Counted from the first letter of the stretch, positions 1 to 9,008 are shown. The stretch is 48,739 nt of DNA from Betaproteobacteria bacterium (GCA_013289985.1 JABCYW010000032.1:1-48739), one strand, 5' to 3'. The notes: generated by a model from the letters alone, not told the origin. Made by a program: numbers and translations.

Positions 1-151
1 GCCGAATTCAGGCGCCCGTTTGACGTCGAGCCAAGTGCGCGCCCACCTTGGCGCAGCGGGTAACCTCGACCTGCGCGAAGCGTGACCTCAAGCGCACCAA
101 CACCAGCACCAACCAAGTTCCCCGCAGATCGGTGATGAAGCTTTTTTTTGC

Positions 152-799
152 TCAATCGGTGAGCGCCCGCCAGGCCGCCAGGGCGAAGCGCTGCGCGTGG
201 CTCGCCGGCGTGGCCTGGCGCCGTCCGGCGAGCCAGCCGCGCGCGTAGAACTCCGTGGCGCCCAGCACCAGCGCGGGGATCAGGTCGGCCGGCAGCGGCA
301 GGATGCGGCCGGCGGCGGCGTCCCGCGCCAGGATCTCGTCGATCGGCTCGTAGCGCGCCAGCAGGCGTTCCTGCAGGCCGGCCGCGTGCGGGCCCTGGTC
401 CACCGGATCGCGGGCCGCGAACACGAAATGCGCCCCTTCCGGATTCGCGGTGATCCACGCCGTGTAGGCCGCGATCAGCGCCTCCACCACGGCATGGCCG
501 TCCGTGATGCCGGCGATGCGCCCGGCGATCGCGCGGCTCTGGTCGTCGAAGAGGACGAAGAACAGCGCCGCGACCACGCCCTCCTTGTTCTTGAAGTGGT
601 GGTAGATCGTGCCCACGCTCTGGCCGCTGGCGCGGCGCAGGTCGTCGATGGTCGTCGCCTCGACGCCGTTCTCGTTGAACAGCGCCAGCGCATGGCGCAG
701 CACGCTGCGCCGGCTCGCCTGGCGCGGCTCGGGAAACACGCTGGCCAGCAGCCGGTCGGGCGCGGCCGCCTGCGTTGCCGACAAATTTTTTCTCGCCAT
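152..799 (-). CDS. TetR/AcrR family transcriptional regulator
   Basis: A 215-residue one-domain-plus-effector repressor. The N-terminal helix-turn-helix lies at about residues 30-72, with the typical VGTIYHHF recognition-helix segment at about 62-69. The remainder is a helical ligand-binding domain with no recognisable ligand signature. It is divergent from the dipeptidase/amidohydrolase/RidA operon, and the short gap beyond its start codon holds a strong inverted repeat (812-831), so it probably represses itself and that operon. The ligand is unknown; a peptide or acyl-amino-acid derivative would fit the neighbours, but that is inference. An opposing frame over the same DNA is long but only reflects the high GC. 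Confidence 0.9.
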   Translation of the reverse strand: MARKNLSATQAAAPDRLLASVFPEPRQASRRSVLRHALALFNENGVEATTIDDLRRASGQSVGTIYHHFKNKEGVVAALFFVLFDDQSRAIAGRIAGITDGHAVVEALIAAYTAWITANPEGAHFVFAARDPVDQGPHAAGLQERLLARYEPIDEILARDAAAGRILPLPADLIPALVLGATEFYARGWLAGRRQATPASHAQRFALAAWRALTD

Positions 800-811
800 G
801 TGTTGAATAGT

Positions 812-831
812 ATTCTAGAATAACGTTCTAG
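812..831. promoter_or_regulatory. Candidate TetR operator
   Basis: Two nested inverted repeats lie 12 bp upstream of the TetR start codon. One is a perfect 10-bp palindrome, ATTCTAGAAT (812-821). The other is CTAGAA-TAACG-TTCTAG (815-831), with perfect 6-bp arms. The segment is AT-rich in otherwise GC-rich DNA and sits between divergent genes, as TetR-family operators usually do. Binding is inferred, not shown. Confidence 0.55.
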
Positions 832-1027
832 TCACTCGACACCGTTGCCGCGGTGCCGAAAGGCCCCCGCCACGAAGCGGGCGCCGATGCGAAACGGGCC
901 GTCGGCCCACCGCCAATTCGATAACCCGATGTCGCGCCTGGAAGGCGGCATCGTTGCTGGCATCTGGCAGCCAGCCCCGCGCGGCCCTCTTCGCGATGGC
1001 CCGCTGACTGACTGCACCGAGGAAGCC

Positions 1028-2113
1028 GTGATCGAGACCCGTTACGCGACCATCAACGCCCTGGGCGTGCTGGACAACCCCAACCTGCCGCCGCCGTCGC
1101 ATTCCGACGCCGCGGCCGCGAACGCCGCCGTCTATCTGGGGGGCGCCCGCAGCGTCGACGTGCGTTCCCTGGCCGACGCGCGCAGCGCCGGCCTGTCGGC
1201 GGTCAACATCACGCTGGGCCACGTCGCCGGCACCGCCGATCCCTTCTGCGAGACCGTGCGCGACATCACCGGCTGGAACGCCTTCATCGCGCGGCACCCG
1301 GGCGCGTTGCGCCGCGTGCTCAACGTGGGCGACATCGCCGCGGCCGCCGAGGCCGGCCAGGTCGGCGTCATCTACGGCTTCCAGAACACGGAGATGCTGG
1401 GCCGCGAGACCGAGCGCGTGCGCCTGTTCGCCAAGATGGGCGTGCGCGTGATCCAGCTCACCTACAACGGCCGCAACGCGGTCGGCGACGGCGCCACCGT
1501 GCCCGACGACCAGGGCCTGTCGCGCTTCGGCGCCGAGGTGGTGGAGCGCCTGCAGGCCGAGGGCGTGCTGGTGGACCTGAGCCACAGCAGCGAGAAGACC
1601 TGCCTGGACGCGCTGGCGCTGGCGCGCAGGCCCGTGGCGATCACGCACGCGGCGTGCCGCGCGGTGGCCGACCACCCGCGCAACAAGAGCGACGCCGAGC
1701 TGCGCCTGCTGGCCCGGCGCGGCGGCGTCCTGGGCCTGTACTTCATGCCGTACCTGCGGCTGGCCGGCCAGCCCATGGCCGCCGACCTGGTGGCGCACCT
1801 GGAGCACGCGATCGCGGTGTGCGGCGAGGATCACGTCGGCCTCGGCACCGACGGCGGCACCACCGCCCACGACGACATGGCGGCCTACCGGCGCCGGCTG
1901 GAAGACGAGATCGCGCAGCGCCGCGCGCTGGGCATCGGCGCGCCGGGCGAGACGGCCGACGTCACCACCTTCCTGCCCGACCTGTGCGGCCCCACGCAGT
2001 TCCAGCGCCTGGCCGACCTGCTGGCCGCGCGCGGCCACGGCGAGGCGCGCATCGAGAAGATCCTGGGCGGCAACTTCCGCCGCCTGATGGCCGAGGCCTG
2101 GTCGGCCGCCTGA
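1028..2113 (+). CDS. Membrane dipeptidase-like protein (peptidase family M19)
   Basis: Predicted zinc dipeptidase of the renal dipeptidase family, 361 residues. The start chosen is GTG 1028, preceded by a good GAGGAA ribosome site; upstream starts (845 TTG, 887 and 929 ATG) lack one and would add a non-conserved Arg/Pro-rich extension. Visible family landmarks are Glu122 in FQNTEM, His186 in DLSHSS, His207 in ITHAAC, the Arg in HPRNK and Asp275 in GTDGG. The N-terminal HxD metal motif of classical M19 enzymes is not seen; the segment reads ALGVLDNPN, as I recall from a known subgroup. No signal peptide is visible, so it is probably cytoplasmic. It is first in an operon with the secreted amidohydrolase and RidA-like genes. 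Confidence 0.85.
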   Translation: MIETRYATINALGVLDNPNLPPPSHSDAAAANAAVYLGGARSVDVRSLADARSAGLSAVNITLGHVAGTADPFCETVRDITGWNAFIARHPGALRRVLNVGDIAAAAEAGQVGVIYGFQNTEMLGRETERVRLFAKMGVRVIQLTYNGRNAVGDGATVPDDQGLSRFGAEVVERLQAEGVLVDLSHSSEKTCLDALALARRPVAITHAACRAVADHPRNKSDAELRLLARRGGVLGLYFMPYLRLAGQPMAADLVAHLEHAIAVCGEDHVGLGTDGGTTAHDDMAAYRRRLEDEIAQRRALGIGAPGETADVTTFLPDLCGPTQFQRLADLLAARGHGEARIEKILGGNFRRLMAEAWSAA

Positions 2114-2130
2114 ACCTTCGAGGACGAACC

Positions 2131-4119
2131 ATGCGCCAGTCGTCGCGCCGCCTGCCGGCCTTGCTCGCCGCCCTGTGTCTCATCGTCGGCGGCTCGCAGG
2201 CCCTCGCGCACGACGACGACGTGCGGATCCATGGCGTGGCCGTCGGCAGCCAGAAGCTGGCGGCCTTGCCGGACGGCGTCATGGAGGCCGACTACGGCTT
2301 CAGCGAGCGCGGCCGCGGCGACCGCATCCACGCGCGCTGGTCGGTCGACGCGCAAGGGCTGCCGGTGGCCTACGACGCCGAGGGCAACGACTACTGGAAG
2401 GTGCCGCTCGCCGAGCACTTCGACGTGACGGCCGGCAAGGCCAGCTGGAAGAACCGCCTCGAGGCGGGCTCTGCCGCGCCGGGCGCGTTCTACCTGCCGG
2501 CCAACGCACCGCCCGAGTTCATGGGCGTGCTCGCCCGCGCGCTGCTCAAGACGCCGGGCCGGCGCCTGAGGCTGCTGCCGGCCGGCGAGGCCTGGCTGGA
2601 GCGTGGCACGCAACTGGCGGCGGCGGGGCACGTGCTCACGCTGTACCGAATCGGCGGCATCGAGTTCACGCCGGTGCCCGTGTGGCTGGACGAGAAGGGC
2701 GCCACCGCCGCCGTCATCGACGACTGGTTCGAGGTGCTGGGCGGCGAGCTCAAGCCGATGCTGCCGCGGCTGCAGGCCGCGCAGGGCGCCGCCGACCAGG
2801 CGTGGAGCGCCGACGTGGCGCGCCGGCTGACGCACGTGCCCGCCGGCGCGCTGCTGATCCGCCACGCGCGCCTGTTCGACCCGCGCGACCTCAGCGTGCG
2901 CGACGACATGCGCGTGCTGGTGCGGGGCGAGCACGTCGTGCGCGTCGACCCCGACGACGCCGGCCCCGCGCCCGCGGACACGGAAGTCATCGACGCGGCG
3001 GGCCGCTTCCTGATGCCCGGCCTGTGGGACGTGCACGAGCACTTCGCCGGCGTGGACGGCACCTTCGACCTCATCGCCGGCGTCACCAGCGGGCGCGACA
3101 TGGCCAACGACAACGTGCCGCTGCTGGCGCGCGTCAAGCGCTTCGACACCGGCACCGAGCTGGGCCCGCGCGTGGTGCTGGCCGGCATCGTCGAGGGCAC
3201 CGGCCCGCTGGCCGGGCCCACCGACGTGCGCGTCGAGACGCGCGCGCAGGCCCAGGCCGCGGTCGACTGGTACGCCGACCACGGTTACGAGCAGATCAAG
3301 ATCTATTCGTCGTTCCCGCCCGCGCTGGTGGCGCCCATCGCCGACATGGCGCATGCGCGCGGCCTGCGCGTGAGCGGCCACGTGCCGGCCTTCATGGTGG
3401 CGCGCCAGTTCGTGGAGGCCGGCGCCGACGAGATCCAGCACCTGAACTTCATCGTGCTGAACTTCTTCCCCGAGGTGGCCGACACGCGCACCAAGGATCG
3501 CTACACGGTGATGGCCGAGAAGCTGCAGGGGTTGAAGCTGGATTCGCCCGAGTTCGCCGCCTTTGTCGCGTTGCTGCGCCAGCACCACACGGTGCTCGAT
3601 CCCACCGTGTCCGTGCTGCAGGACCTGTTCTCGGGCGCGCCGGGCGCCTGCGCGCACAGCCTGTGTCCCATCATCGACCGCTTCCCGCCCGTCACGCGGC
3701 GCCGCCTTCTCTCCGGCGCGGTGGCCGTGCCGCCCGGCAAGGAGGCCGCCTACGCGCAGGCGCTGCCGTCGCTGCTCAAGCTGCTGAAGACGCTTTACGA
3801 CGACGGCATCACGCTGATGCCCGGCACCGACGGCTTCGCCGGCTACACGCTGCACAACGAGCTCGAGCTCTACGTGCGGGCCGGCATCCCCGCGCCCGAG
3901 GTGCTGCGCATGGCCACGCTGGTGCCCGCGCAGGTGCTGGGCGTGGCCGGCCCGAGCCAGCGCGGCTTCATCGCGCCGGGGCGCCAGGCCGACATGGTGC
4001 TGATCGCCGGCGATCCGACGCGCAACATCGCGGACATCCGCCACGTGTGGCGCACCATCAAGGGCGGCCGCGTCTACGATCCGGCGGCGCTGGAGCAAGC
4101 CATGGGGATGAGTCGATGA
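2131..4119 (+). CDS. Secreted amidohydrolase-superfamily metalloenzyme
   Basis: A 662-residue protein with a signal peptide (about residues 1-26, ending QALA). An N-terminal region of about 200 residues that I do not recognise is followed by an amidohydrolase barrel from about residue 245. Metal and catalytic residues visible are His302 and His304 (DVHEHF), Lys390 (IKIY, candidate carbamylated lysine), His417 (SGHVP), His437 (IQHLN) and Asp567 (PGTDG), the imidazolonepropionase/prolidase-like pattern. The substrate is probably a cyclic amide, N-acyl amino acid or dipeptide, handled in the periplasm. It starts 17 bp after the M19 gene, and its stop overlaps the next start by 4 bp (ATGA), so the three genes should be cotranscribed. 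Confidence 0.86.
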   Translation: MRQSSRRLPALLAALCLIVGGSQALAHDDDVRIHGVAVGSQKLAALPDGVMEADYGFSERGRGDRIHARWSVDAQGLPVAYDAEGNDYWKVPLAEHFDVTAGKASWKNRLEAGSAAPGAFYLPANAPPEFMGVLARALLKTPGRRLRLLPAGEAWLERGTQLAAAGHVLTLYRIGGIEFTPVPVWLDEKGATAAVIDDWFEVLGGELKPMLPRLQAAQGAADQAWSADVARRLTHVPAGALLIRHARLFDPRDLSVRDDMRVLVRGEHVVRVDPDDAGPAPADTEVIDAAGRFLMPGLWDVHEHFAGVDGTFDLIAGVTSGRDMANDNVPLLARVKRFDTGTELGPRVVLAGIVEGTGPLAGPTDVRVETRAQAQAAVDWYADHGYEQIKIYSSFPPALVAPIADMAHARGLRVSGHVPAFMVARQFVEAGADEIQHLNFIVLNFFPEVADTRTKDRYTVMAEKLQGLKLDSPEFAAFVALLRQHHTVLDPTVSVLQDLFSGAPGACAHSLCPIIDRFPPVTRRRLLSGAVAVPPGKEAAYAQALPSLLKLLKTLYDDGITLMPGTDGFAGYTLHNELELYVRAGIPAPEVLRMATLVPAQVLGVAGPSQRGFIAPGRQADMVLIAGDPTRNIADIRHVWRTIKGGRVYDPAALEQAMGMSR

Positions 4120-4505
4120 GCGCACCAATCGAACGCTTCAACAGTGGCCGGGTGCTGCCCGCGTCGGTGCCGTTCTGCGAGGGCACGGCGCTCGGCGGCC
4201 TCGTCTTCCTGTCCGGCCAGCTGGGCAACGTGCCCGGCACGCTCACGCTCGTGGAGGGCGGCATCGAGGCCGAGGCGCGCCAGGCGCTGGCCAACATCCT
4301 GACGGTGCTGCAGGCGCAGGGCCTGGGCCTGGCCAGCCTGCTTCGCTGCACCATCATGCTGGCCGACATCGGCGAGTGGGCCGCTTTCAACGGCGTGTGG
4401 CGCGAGTTCTTCGGCGAGCAGCCGCTGCCGGCGCGCAGCGCGTTCGGCTGCGCTGGGCTCGCGCTGGGGGCGCGCGTCGAGATCGAGTGCATCGCCGCGC
4501 GCTAA
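4116..4505 (+). CDS. RidA family protein (YjgF/YER057c/UK114)
   Basis: A 129-residue RidA-like protein. The conserved core includes FLSGQLG near residue 32, the helix with ARQALANI, and the C-terminal PARSAF...VEIECIA segment, whose arginine binds substrate carboxylates in true RidA. RidA proteins hydrolyse reactive enamines/imines; many relatives in catabolic operons act on a pathway-specific imine or carbamate. It overlaps the amidohydrolase stop by 4 bp (ATGA) and closes the TetR-linked operon, suggesting a step in the same degradation pathway rather than the housekeeping role. It is convergent with the M13 peptidase, with only four bases between stops. Confidence 0.88.
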   Translation: MSAPIERFNSGRVLPASVPFCEGTALGGLVFLSGQLGNVPGTLTLVEGGIEAEARQALANILTVLQAQGLGLASLLRCTIMLADIGEWAAFNGVWREFFGEQPLPARSAFGCAGLALGARVEIECIAAR

Positions 4506-4509
4506 AGAA

Positions 4510-6567
4510 TTACCAGACGCGCACGCGCTTCTCGGGCGGGATGTAGAGCGCATCCCCCGGCTTGACGCCGAAGGCCTTGTACCAGCCGTCGATGTTGCGC
4601 ACGACGCCGTTGACGCGAAACCTGGGGCGGCTGTGCGGGTCGCTGCTGTTGAGGCGGCGCACGGTCTCGGGCCGCGACTTGCCGGCCCAGGCCTGGGCCC
4701 ACCCGAGGAACACGCGCTGGTCGCCCGTGAGGCCATCGAGCACCGGGGTGCGCCTGCCGCCGAGCGAGGCGTGGTACGCGTCGAGCGCGATGGTGAGGCC
4801 GCCGAGATCGGCCAGGTTCTCGCCCATCGTCAGGTCCGGGTTGAGGTGCAGGCCCGGCAGCGGCTCGTACTGCGCGTACTGCGCGCCGAGCACCGCCGTG
4901 CGCGCCTTGAACGCCGCCGCATCGGCGGGCGTCCACCAGTCGCGCAGGATGCCGTCGGCGTCCACCGTGCGGCCCTGGTCGTCGAACTGGTGGGTGATCT
5001 CGTGGCCGATCACGCCGCCGGCGGCGCCGTAGTTGATCGCGTCGTCGGCTGCGGCGTCGAAGATCGGCGGCTGCAGGATGCCGGCGGGGAACACGATGTC
5101 CTGCAGGTTGCCGCTGTACGCGTCGTTGATCTGCGGCGTCATGCCCCAGTCGCTCCGGTCGACCGGCCCTTTGCCGCGCCGGACCACGAAGGCCCAGTCG
5201 TCGGCCGCGGCCGCGCGCACGTCGGCCATCAGGTCGTCGCGGCGGATGACGACCTCGGCGTAGTCGCGCCATTTGTCGGGGTAGCCCACCTTGATGGTGA
5301 CCGCGTCGAGCTTGCGCAGCGCCTCGGCCCTGGTGGCGGGGCCCATCCAGGTCAGCGCCTCCATGTGCGCGCGGAACGCCTTCTTCAGGTTGACGGCCAG
5401 CGCCGTCATGCGGGCCTTGGCGGCCGGCGGGAACCAGCGTTCGGCGTAGACCTGGCCGACGGCCCATTGCAGCGTGCCGAAGCAGGCGTGCGGGTCGATG
5501 TCGCAGTCCTTGCCCGCGACGACGTACAGGCTGCGCTTCCAGCGCGGCGCCTGCTCGGCCTGGCCGCCGAGCGTCCTGCCGTGCAGCTCGAACGCGGCGT
5601 CCGCGAAGGCGCGCGGCAGGTAGCCGGCGGCGTTGTCGAGGCTGCGGAACGCCATCCAGGCCTTGAGCACCGGCAGGGGCGTGGCGGCCACCGCGGCGGC
5701 GATCTTCGGGAACGCGGTGTCCTGCATCGCGATCAGCGTGCCGCGGTCGCCCAGCTGCGCGGCCTGCAGGAACTCGTTCCACGCGAACGCGGGCGCGAGC
5801 GCCTGCAGTTCCGCGCGCGAGACCGGGTGGTACTGCGCGACCACGTCGCGCTGCTGCACCTTGGTCCAGCTCACCTCGGCGATGCGGGTCTCCAGCGCCA
5901 GCACCTCGGGCGCGATGGCGTCCGCGTCGGGCCAGCCGGCCAGCGTCAGCATCCGGGCGATGTAGGCCGCATAGGCGTCGCGCTGCTTCGCGTAATCGGG
6001 CTTCAGGTAGTAGTCGATGTCGGGCAGGCCCAGGTCGGCCTGCGAGACGTAGGTCGAATAGATCGTGGGCTTCTTCAGGTCGACGTCGAGCGACACCGAG
6101 AACGGGCTCGGGAACACGTCGACGGTGGAGCGGCCCATCAGCGTGGCCAGCGCCGGCAGGTCGGTGGCGGCGCGGATGGCGTCGAGCTCGGGCGCGAGGG
6201 CGCGCACGCCCACCTGCTCGATGCGCGCCTCGTCCATGTAGGCGGCGTAGAACGCGCCCACCTTGCCGCGCGGGTCGGCGGGCTGGTCGGCCACGCCGTG
6301 CGACAGGTCCTCGAGGATCGCGTGCAGCCGGCCGTCGATGGTGCGCGACATGCCGCTGCGGCGCGACACCCCTTGCTCGTCGGCCGGGATCGGGGTGCGC
6401 GCGAGGAAGCGGCCGTTGGCGTACTGGAAGAAGTCGTTGCCGGGCTTCGTGGCGAGATCGCGCGCCGTGAGATCGAGGCCGAAGGGCGGGAACTCCGGGC
6501 GGGCGCCGGCGGCGTGTGCCAGCGTCGCGAGCGCGCACAGCGCGGCGGCGGTCAAGGTCTTCTTCAT
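4510..6567 (-). CDS. M13 family metallopeptidase (neprilysin/PepO type)
   Basis: A 685-residue zinc endopeptidase with an N-terminal signal peptide (MKKTLTAAALCALATLAHA), so exported. The catalytic HEITH motif is at His522-Glu523-His526 and the third zinc ligand is Glu583 in ENLADLGG, 61 residues downstream as in neprilysin. The N-terminal M13 domain (about 40-420) and C-terminal catalytic domain (about 470-685) are both complete, and the protein ends in the usual PEKRVRVW-type tail. It would cleave peptides in the periplasm or outside. It is monocistronic in appearance and convergent with the RidA operon; a peptide-degrading theme links it to the neighbouring dipeptidase, but shared regulation is not shown. 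Confidence 0.95.
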   Translation of the reverse strand: MKKTLTAAALCALATLAHAAGARPEFPPFGLDLTARDLATKPGNDFFQYANGRFLARTPIPADEQGVSRRSGMSRTIDGRLHAILEDLSHGVADQPADPRGKVGAFYAAYMDEARIEQVGVRALAPELDAIRAATDLPALATLMGRSTVDVFPSPFSVSLDVDLKKPTIYSTYVSQADLGLPDIDYYLKPDYAKQRDAYAAYIARMLTLAGWPDADAIAPEVLALETRIAEVSWTKVQQRDVVAQYHPVSRAELQALAPAFAWNEFLQAAQLGDRGTLIAMQDTAFPKIAAAVAATPLPVLKAWMAFRSLDNAAGYLPRAFADAAFELHGRTLGGQAEQAPRWKRSLYVVAGKDCDIDPHACFGTLQWAVGQVYAERWFPPAAKARMTALAVNLKKAFRAHMEALTWMGPATRAEALRKLDAVTIKVGYPDKWRDYAEVVIRRDDLMADVRAAAADDWAFVVRRGKGPVDRSDWGMTPQINDAYSGNLQDIVFPAGILQPPIFDAAADDAINYGAAGGVIGHEITHQFDDQGRTVDADGILRDWWTPADAAAFKARTAVLGAQYAQYEPLPGLHLNPDLTMGENLADLGGLTIALDAYHASLGGRRTPVLDGLTGDQRVFLGWAQAWAGKSRPETVRRLNSSDPHSRPRFRVNGVVRNIDGWYKAFGVKPGDALYIPPEKRVRVW

Positions 6568-6612
6568 CGAGTCTCCCCGTTCAAGGTGGCGGGGATTGTC
6601 GAGCCAGAAAGC

Positions 6613-6642
6613 AAAAAGCCCAACCGGTGGAGGGCTGGGCTT
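6613..6642 (-). terminator. Intrinsic terminator downstream of tRNA-Asn
   Basis: Read on the minus strand, AAGCCCA (6642-6636) pairs with TGGGCTT (6622-6616) and runs directly into five T (6617-6613). It lies about 35 bases beyond the 3' end of tRNA-Asn, so it should end that transcript before the M13 peptidase gene. Confidence 0.75.
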
Positions 6643-6675
6643 GACGCTTTTCTTCGCAATCCTCTAGTGAGGGAT

Positions 6676-6751
6676 TGGCTCCCCGACCTGGGCTCGAACC
6701 AGGGACCTACGGATTAACAGTCCGGCGCTCTACCAACTGAGCTATCGGGGA
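6676..6751 (-). tRNA. tRNA-Asn (GTT)
   Basis: A complete 76-base tRNA on the minus strand with encoded CCA. The acceptor arms TCCCCGA and TCGGGGA pair perfectly. The D-loop reads AGCTCAGTTGGTAGAGC, the T-arm contains GGTTCGAGCCC, and the anticodon GTT is at 6718-6716 in the loop CTGTTAA. GTT reads asparagine codons. It is followed by an intrinsic terminator. Confidence 0.98.
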
Positions 6752-6790
6752 ACTGCGAAGCCTCTCAGTATAACCAGTTTTTCAAGAACG

Positions 6791-8935
6791 TCAAAACTTT
6801 GCTTCGACCGACGCGTGGAAAGTGCGCGGCTCGAGGGGGAAAAGATACGCGTGGTCGTACTGGTACGGCGCCTCGCGCCAGGCGCGGCGATCGAACAGGT
6901 TGTCGACGCCCGCGCGCCACACCAGCGTCGTGGTGCCCAGCGCCTGCACGTAGCGCGCGCCGAAGTCGTAGCGCGTCCAGCCCGGGATCCGCACGCTGTT
7001 GTCCGGCAGCACCTCGCGCGCGCCTTCGTACGCCATGTTGGCCAGGATGCTGAGGCCGTCGACCTGCGGCACCGCGTACGCCGCGAGCAGCTTCACGGCG
7101 CTGTCGGGGATGTTGGTGGGACGCCGCCCGTCCTGGGTGGCGTCGGTGGCCTGCTCGCGGCGCACCCGCTGCAGCATGGCCGACGCGCGCAGCGTGAACG
7201 CGCCCGCGCGCGTCTGGGCCTCGGCCTCGAGGCCGCGCGAGCGCGTGATGCCGTCGTGGCCGTACGCGGTCACGCCGTCCGTCGTGATGTCGCCGGCGTA
7301 GGCCTGCGTCACGTCGTAGGCGGTCAGGCCCCACGTGGCGGCGCCGCTGGCGTGCTTCCAGCCGAACTCCCACTGGCGGCTCAGCGTGGCCGACAGCGGC
7401 TGGCCGTTGTTGATCGCGTCGCCGTGCGTGGGCGCGAGCGTGCTCTCCACGCCTTCGCCCCAGCTCGCATAGATCATGTCGGCCGGCGTCAGCTGGTGGC
7501 TCAGCGAGAGCCACGGCGTGCTGAACGTCTGCCGGTAGTCGGTGTCGAACCCGGGGCTGCCCGTGGAGGTTTCGGCCGACTGCCGGCGCAGCTGCGTGTG
7601 GCGCACGCCCAGCCAGGCCGTCCAGTCGCTCGCGATCTGCACCGAGTCGCGCAGGTACAGCTCGTTGTTGCGCTCGGTGCGGTCGGTGTTGGGGGAGGTC
7701 AGCGCGGGGTCGGACGGCACCAGGGCCGTGCCGGCGATGTTGCCGATGCCCACGAAGTTGTAGGCCTCGTCGTTGAAGCGGCCGGTGAAGCGCGTCTGCA
7801 GGGTGCCCACGGTGAGCGCGTGCCGCAGCGGGCCGGTGTCGAATTCGCCGGACAGCGAGACGTCGAGGTCGCGCGTCTGGCGGCGCTCGTCGTCGCTGCG
7901 GAAGTCGTAGAGGGCGTAGGTGCCGTCGGCCGCGAAACGGTCGCAGGGCGCGCAGGCCTCGTTGGCGCCGAACGCGAACGCGAGGTGGTCGTTGCTCACC
8001 AGCCGCTGCTGCAGCGCCTGCACCTTGAAGCGCCACTGCGCGTTCAGCGCCTGCGTGTAGCGCAGCGACATCGTGTTGCCCTGCGTCACCACGGGCAGCG
8101 ACCAGGGCTGGTCGTTCAGGTTGATGTGCGGGTCGATCGTGTGCGGATCGGGCACCACGGGCCCCAGCATGCTGAAGGCGGGCACGCTGGGCTGGGACTG
8201 CACGTTGTGCTCGAACTCGAACTCGAGCAGATGGCGGGAATCGGGGCGCCAGTCGGTGGCGATGGAGGCCGTGCGCCCGTGGCCGCGGGCGTCGCGTGCG
8301 TTGGCGTCGAGCTTGTCGGCCGACAGGTTCAGGCGGACGCCGAACGCGCGCTGCGCGCCGAAGCGCTGGCTCAGGTCGGCGGCCACGCCCAGCTGGCCGG
8401 GCTGGACCCACGACACGGCGACGTCGCGCAGGTCCTGGTCGGGACGCTTGACGACCAGGTTCACCAGCCCGCCCGGCGCGCTGGTGCCGGCCTGCGTGCC
8501 GCTGAGGCCCTTGAGCACCTCGACGTCCGACTTGTTGTCCAGCGACAGCACCGTCTCGGCGTTGATGGGCAGCCCGTCGCGGCGGAAGTTGGTGCGGTTG
8601 TCGACCTGGAAGCCGCGCACCGCGAAGGTGGTCCAGTAGCCCACCGCGTTGTACGAGTCGGTGAGGCTCGCGTCGACGCGGGTGAGGTCGGACAGCGACG
8701 TGGCGCCGAGATCCTTGAGCATCTGCGTGTCGATCACGTCGGCCTGGATCGGCGTGCGGGCCAGCGGCTGCGCGAAGCCGGTGACGCCGGCGGTGTCGGA
8801 CAGGCTGCGGGCGGTGATCTGCACGGTCTGCACCGGCGTGGCGTCCTGCGCGCGCGCGGCGCCCGCGAGCGCGAGGACGGCCGCGGCCAGCGGCGTGCAG
8901 TGCAACGGGAATCGGAAACGGACAACGGAAGCCAT
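6791..8935 (-). CDS. TonB-dependent outer-membrane receptor under TPP riboswitch control
   Basis: A 714-residue outer-membrane receptor of the siderophore-receptor type. It has a signal peptide (about 1-29, ending ARAQ), a TonB-box-like VQTVQITAR at about 34-42, a plug domain (about 55-160, with RGFQVDN and APGGLVNLVVKRP), a 22-strand-type barrel and a C-terminal phenylalanine (VEAKF). By family it would be called a ferric siderophore receptor, but the leader carries a clear TPP aptamer, so thiamin or a related compound is the more likely cargo. No inner-membrane transporter or thiamin synthesis gene is adjacent. It would depend on TonB-ExbBD encoded elsewhere. Confidence 0.92.
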   Translation of the reverse strand: MASVVRFRFPLHCTPLAAAVLALAGAARAQDATPVQTVQITARSLSDTAGVTGFAQPLARTPIQADVIDTQMLKDLGATSLSDLTRVDASLTDSYNAVGYWTTFAVRGFQVDNRTNFRRDGLPINAETVLSLDNKSDVEVLKGLSGTQAGTSAPGGLVNLVVKRPDQDLRDVAVSWVQPGQLGVAADLSQRFGAQRAFGVRLNLSADKLDANARDARGHGRTASIATDWRPDSRHLLEFEFEHNVQSQPSVPAFSMLGPVVPDPHTIDPHINLNDQPWSLPVVTQGNTMSLRYTQALNAQWRFKVQALQQRLVSNDHLAFAFGANEACAPCDRFAADGTYALYDFRSDDERRQTRDLDVSLSGEFDTGPLRHALTVGTLQTRFTGRFNDEAYNFVGIGNIAGTALVPSDPALTSPNTDRTERNNELYLRDSVQIASDWTAWLGVRHTQLRRQSAETSTGSPGFDTDYRQTFSTPWLSLSHQLTPADMIYASWGEGVESTLAPTHGDAINNGQPLSATLSRQWEFGWKHASGAATWGLTAYDVTQAYAGDITTDGVTAYGHDGITRSRGLEAEAQTRAGAFTLRASAMLQRVRREQATDATQDGRRPTNIPDSAVKLLAAYAVPQVDGLSILANMAYEGAREVLPDNSVRIPGWTRYDFGARYVQALGTTTLVWRAGVDNLFDRRAWREAPYQYDHAYLFPLEPRTFHASVEAKF

Positions 8936-9008
8936 CGAGCTCTTTCAAAGCGATGGCAGGGGAGACGGCGTCGGGAGACCGGGACGCGAGTGGCCACGGC
9001 AGTGCGAC

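Noticed and set aside
1-151. Short forward frame and T-run near the left edge
   Set aside because: The frame at 48-248 overlaps the TetR gene and has no family features; the T-run at about 144 has no adequate stem. Nothing supportable is seen in the first 151 bases.
845-1027. N-terminal extension of the M19 dipeptidase
   Set aside because: The upstream starts lack ribosome sites and the encoded residues are Arg/Pro-rich and not conserved; GTG 1028 has GAGGAA in good position.
845-2038. Long antisense frame over the dipeptidase gene, and similar long frames opposite most genes
   Set aside because: They are the expected antisense shadows in high-GC DNA: Arg/His/Ala-rich, no motifs, and opposite genes with clear catalytic residues.
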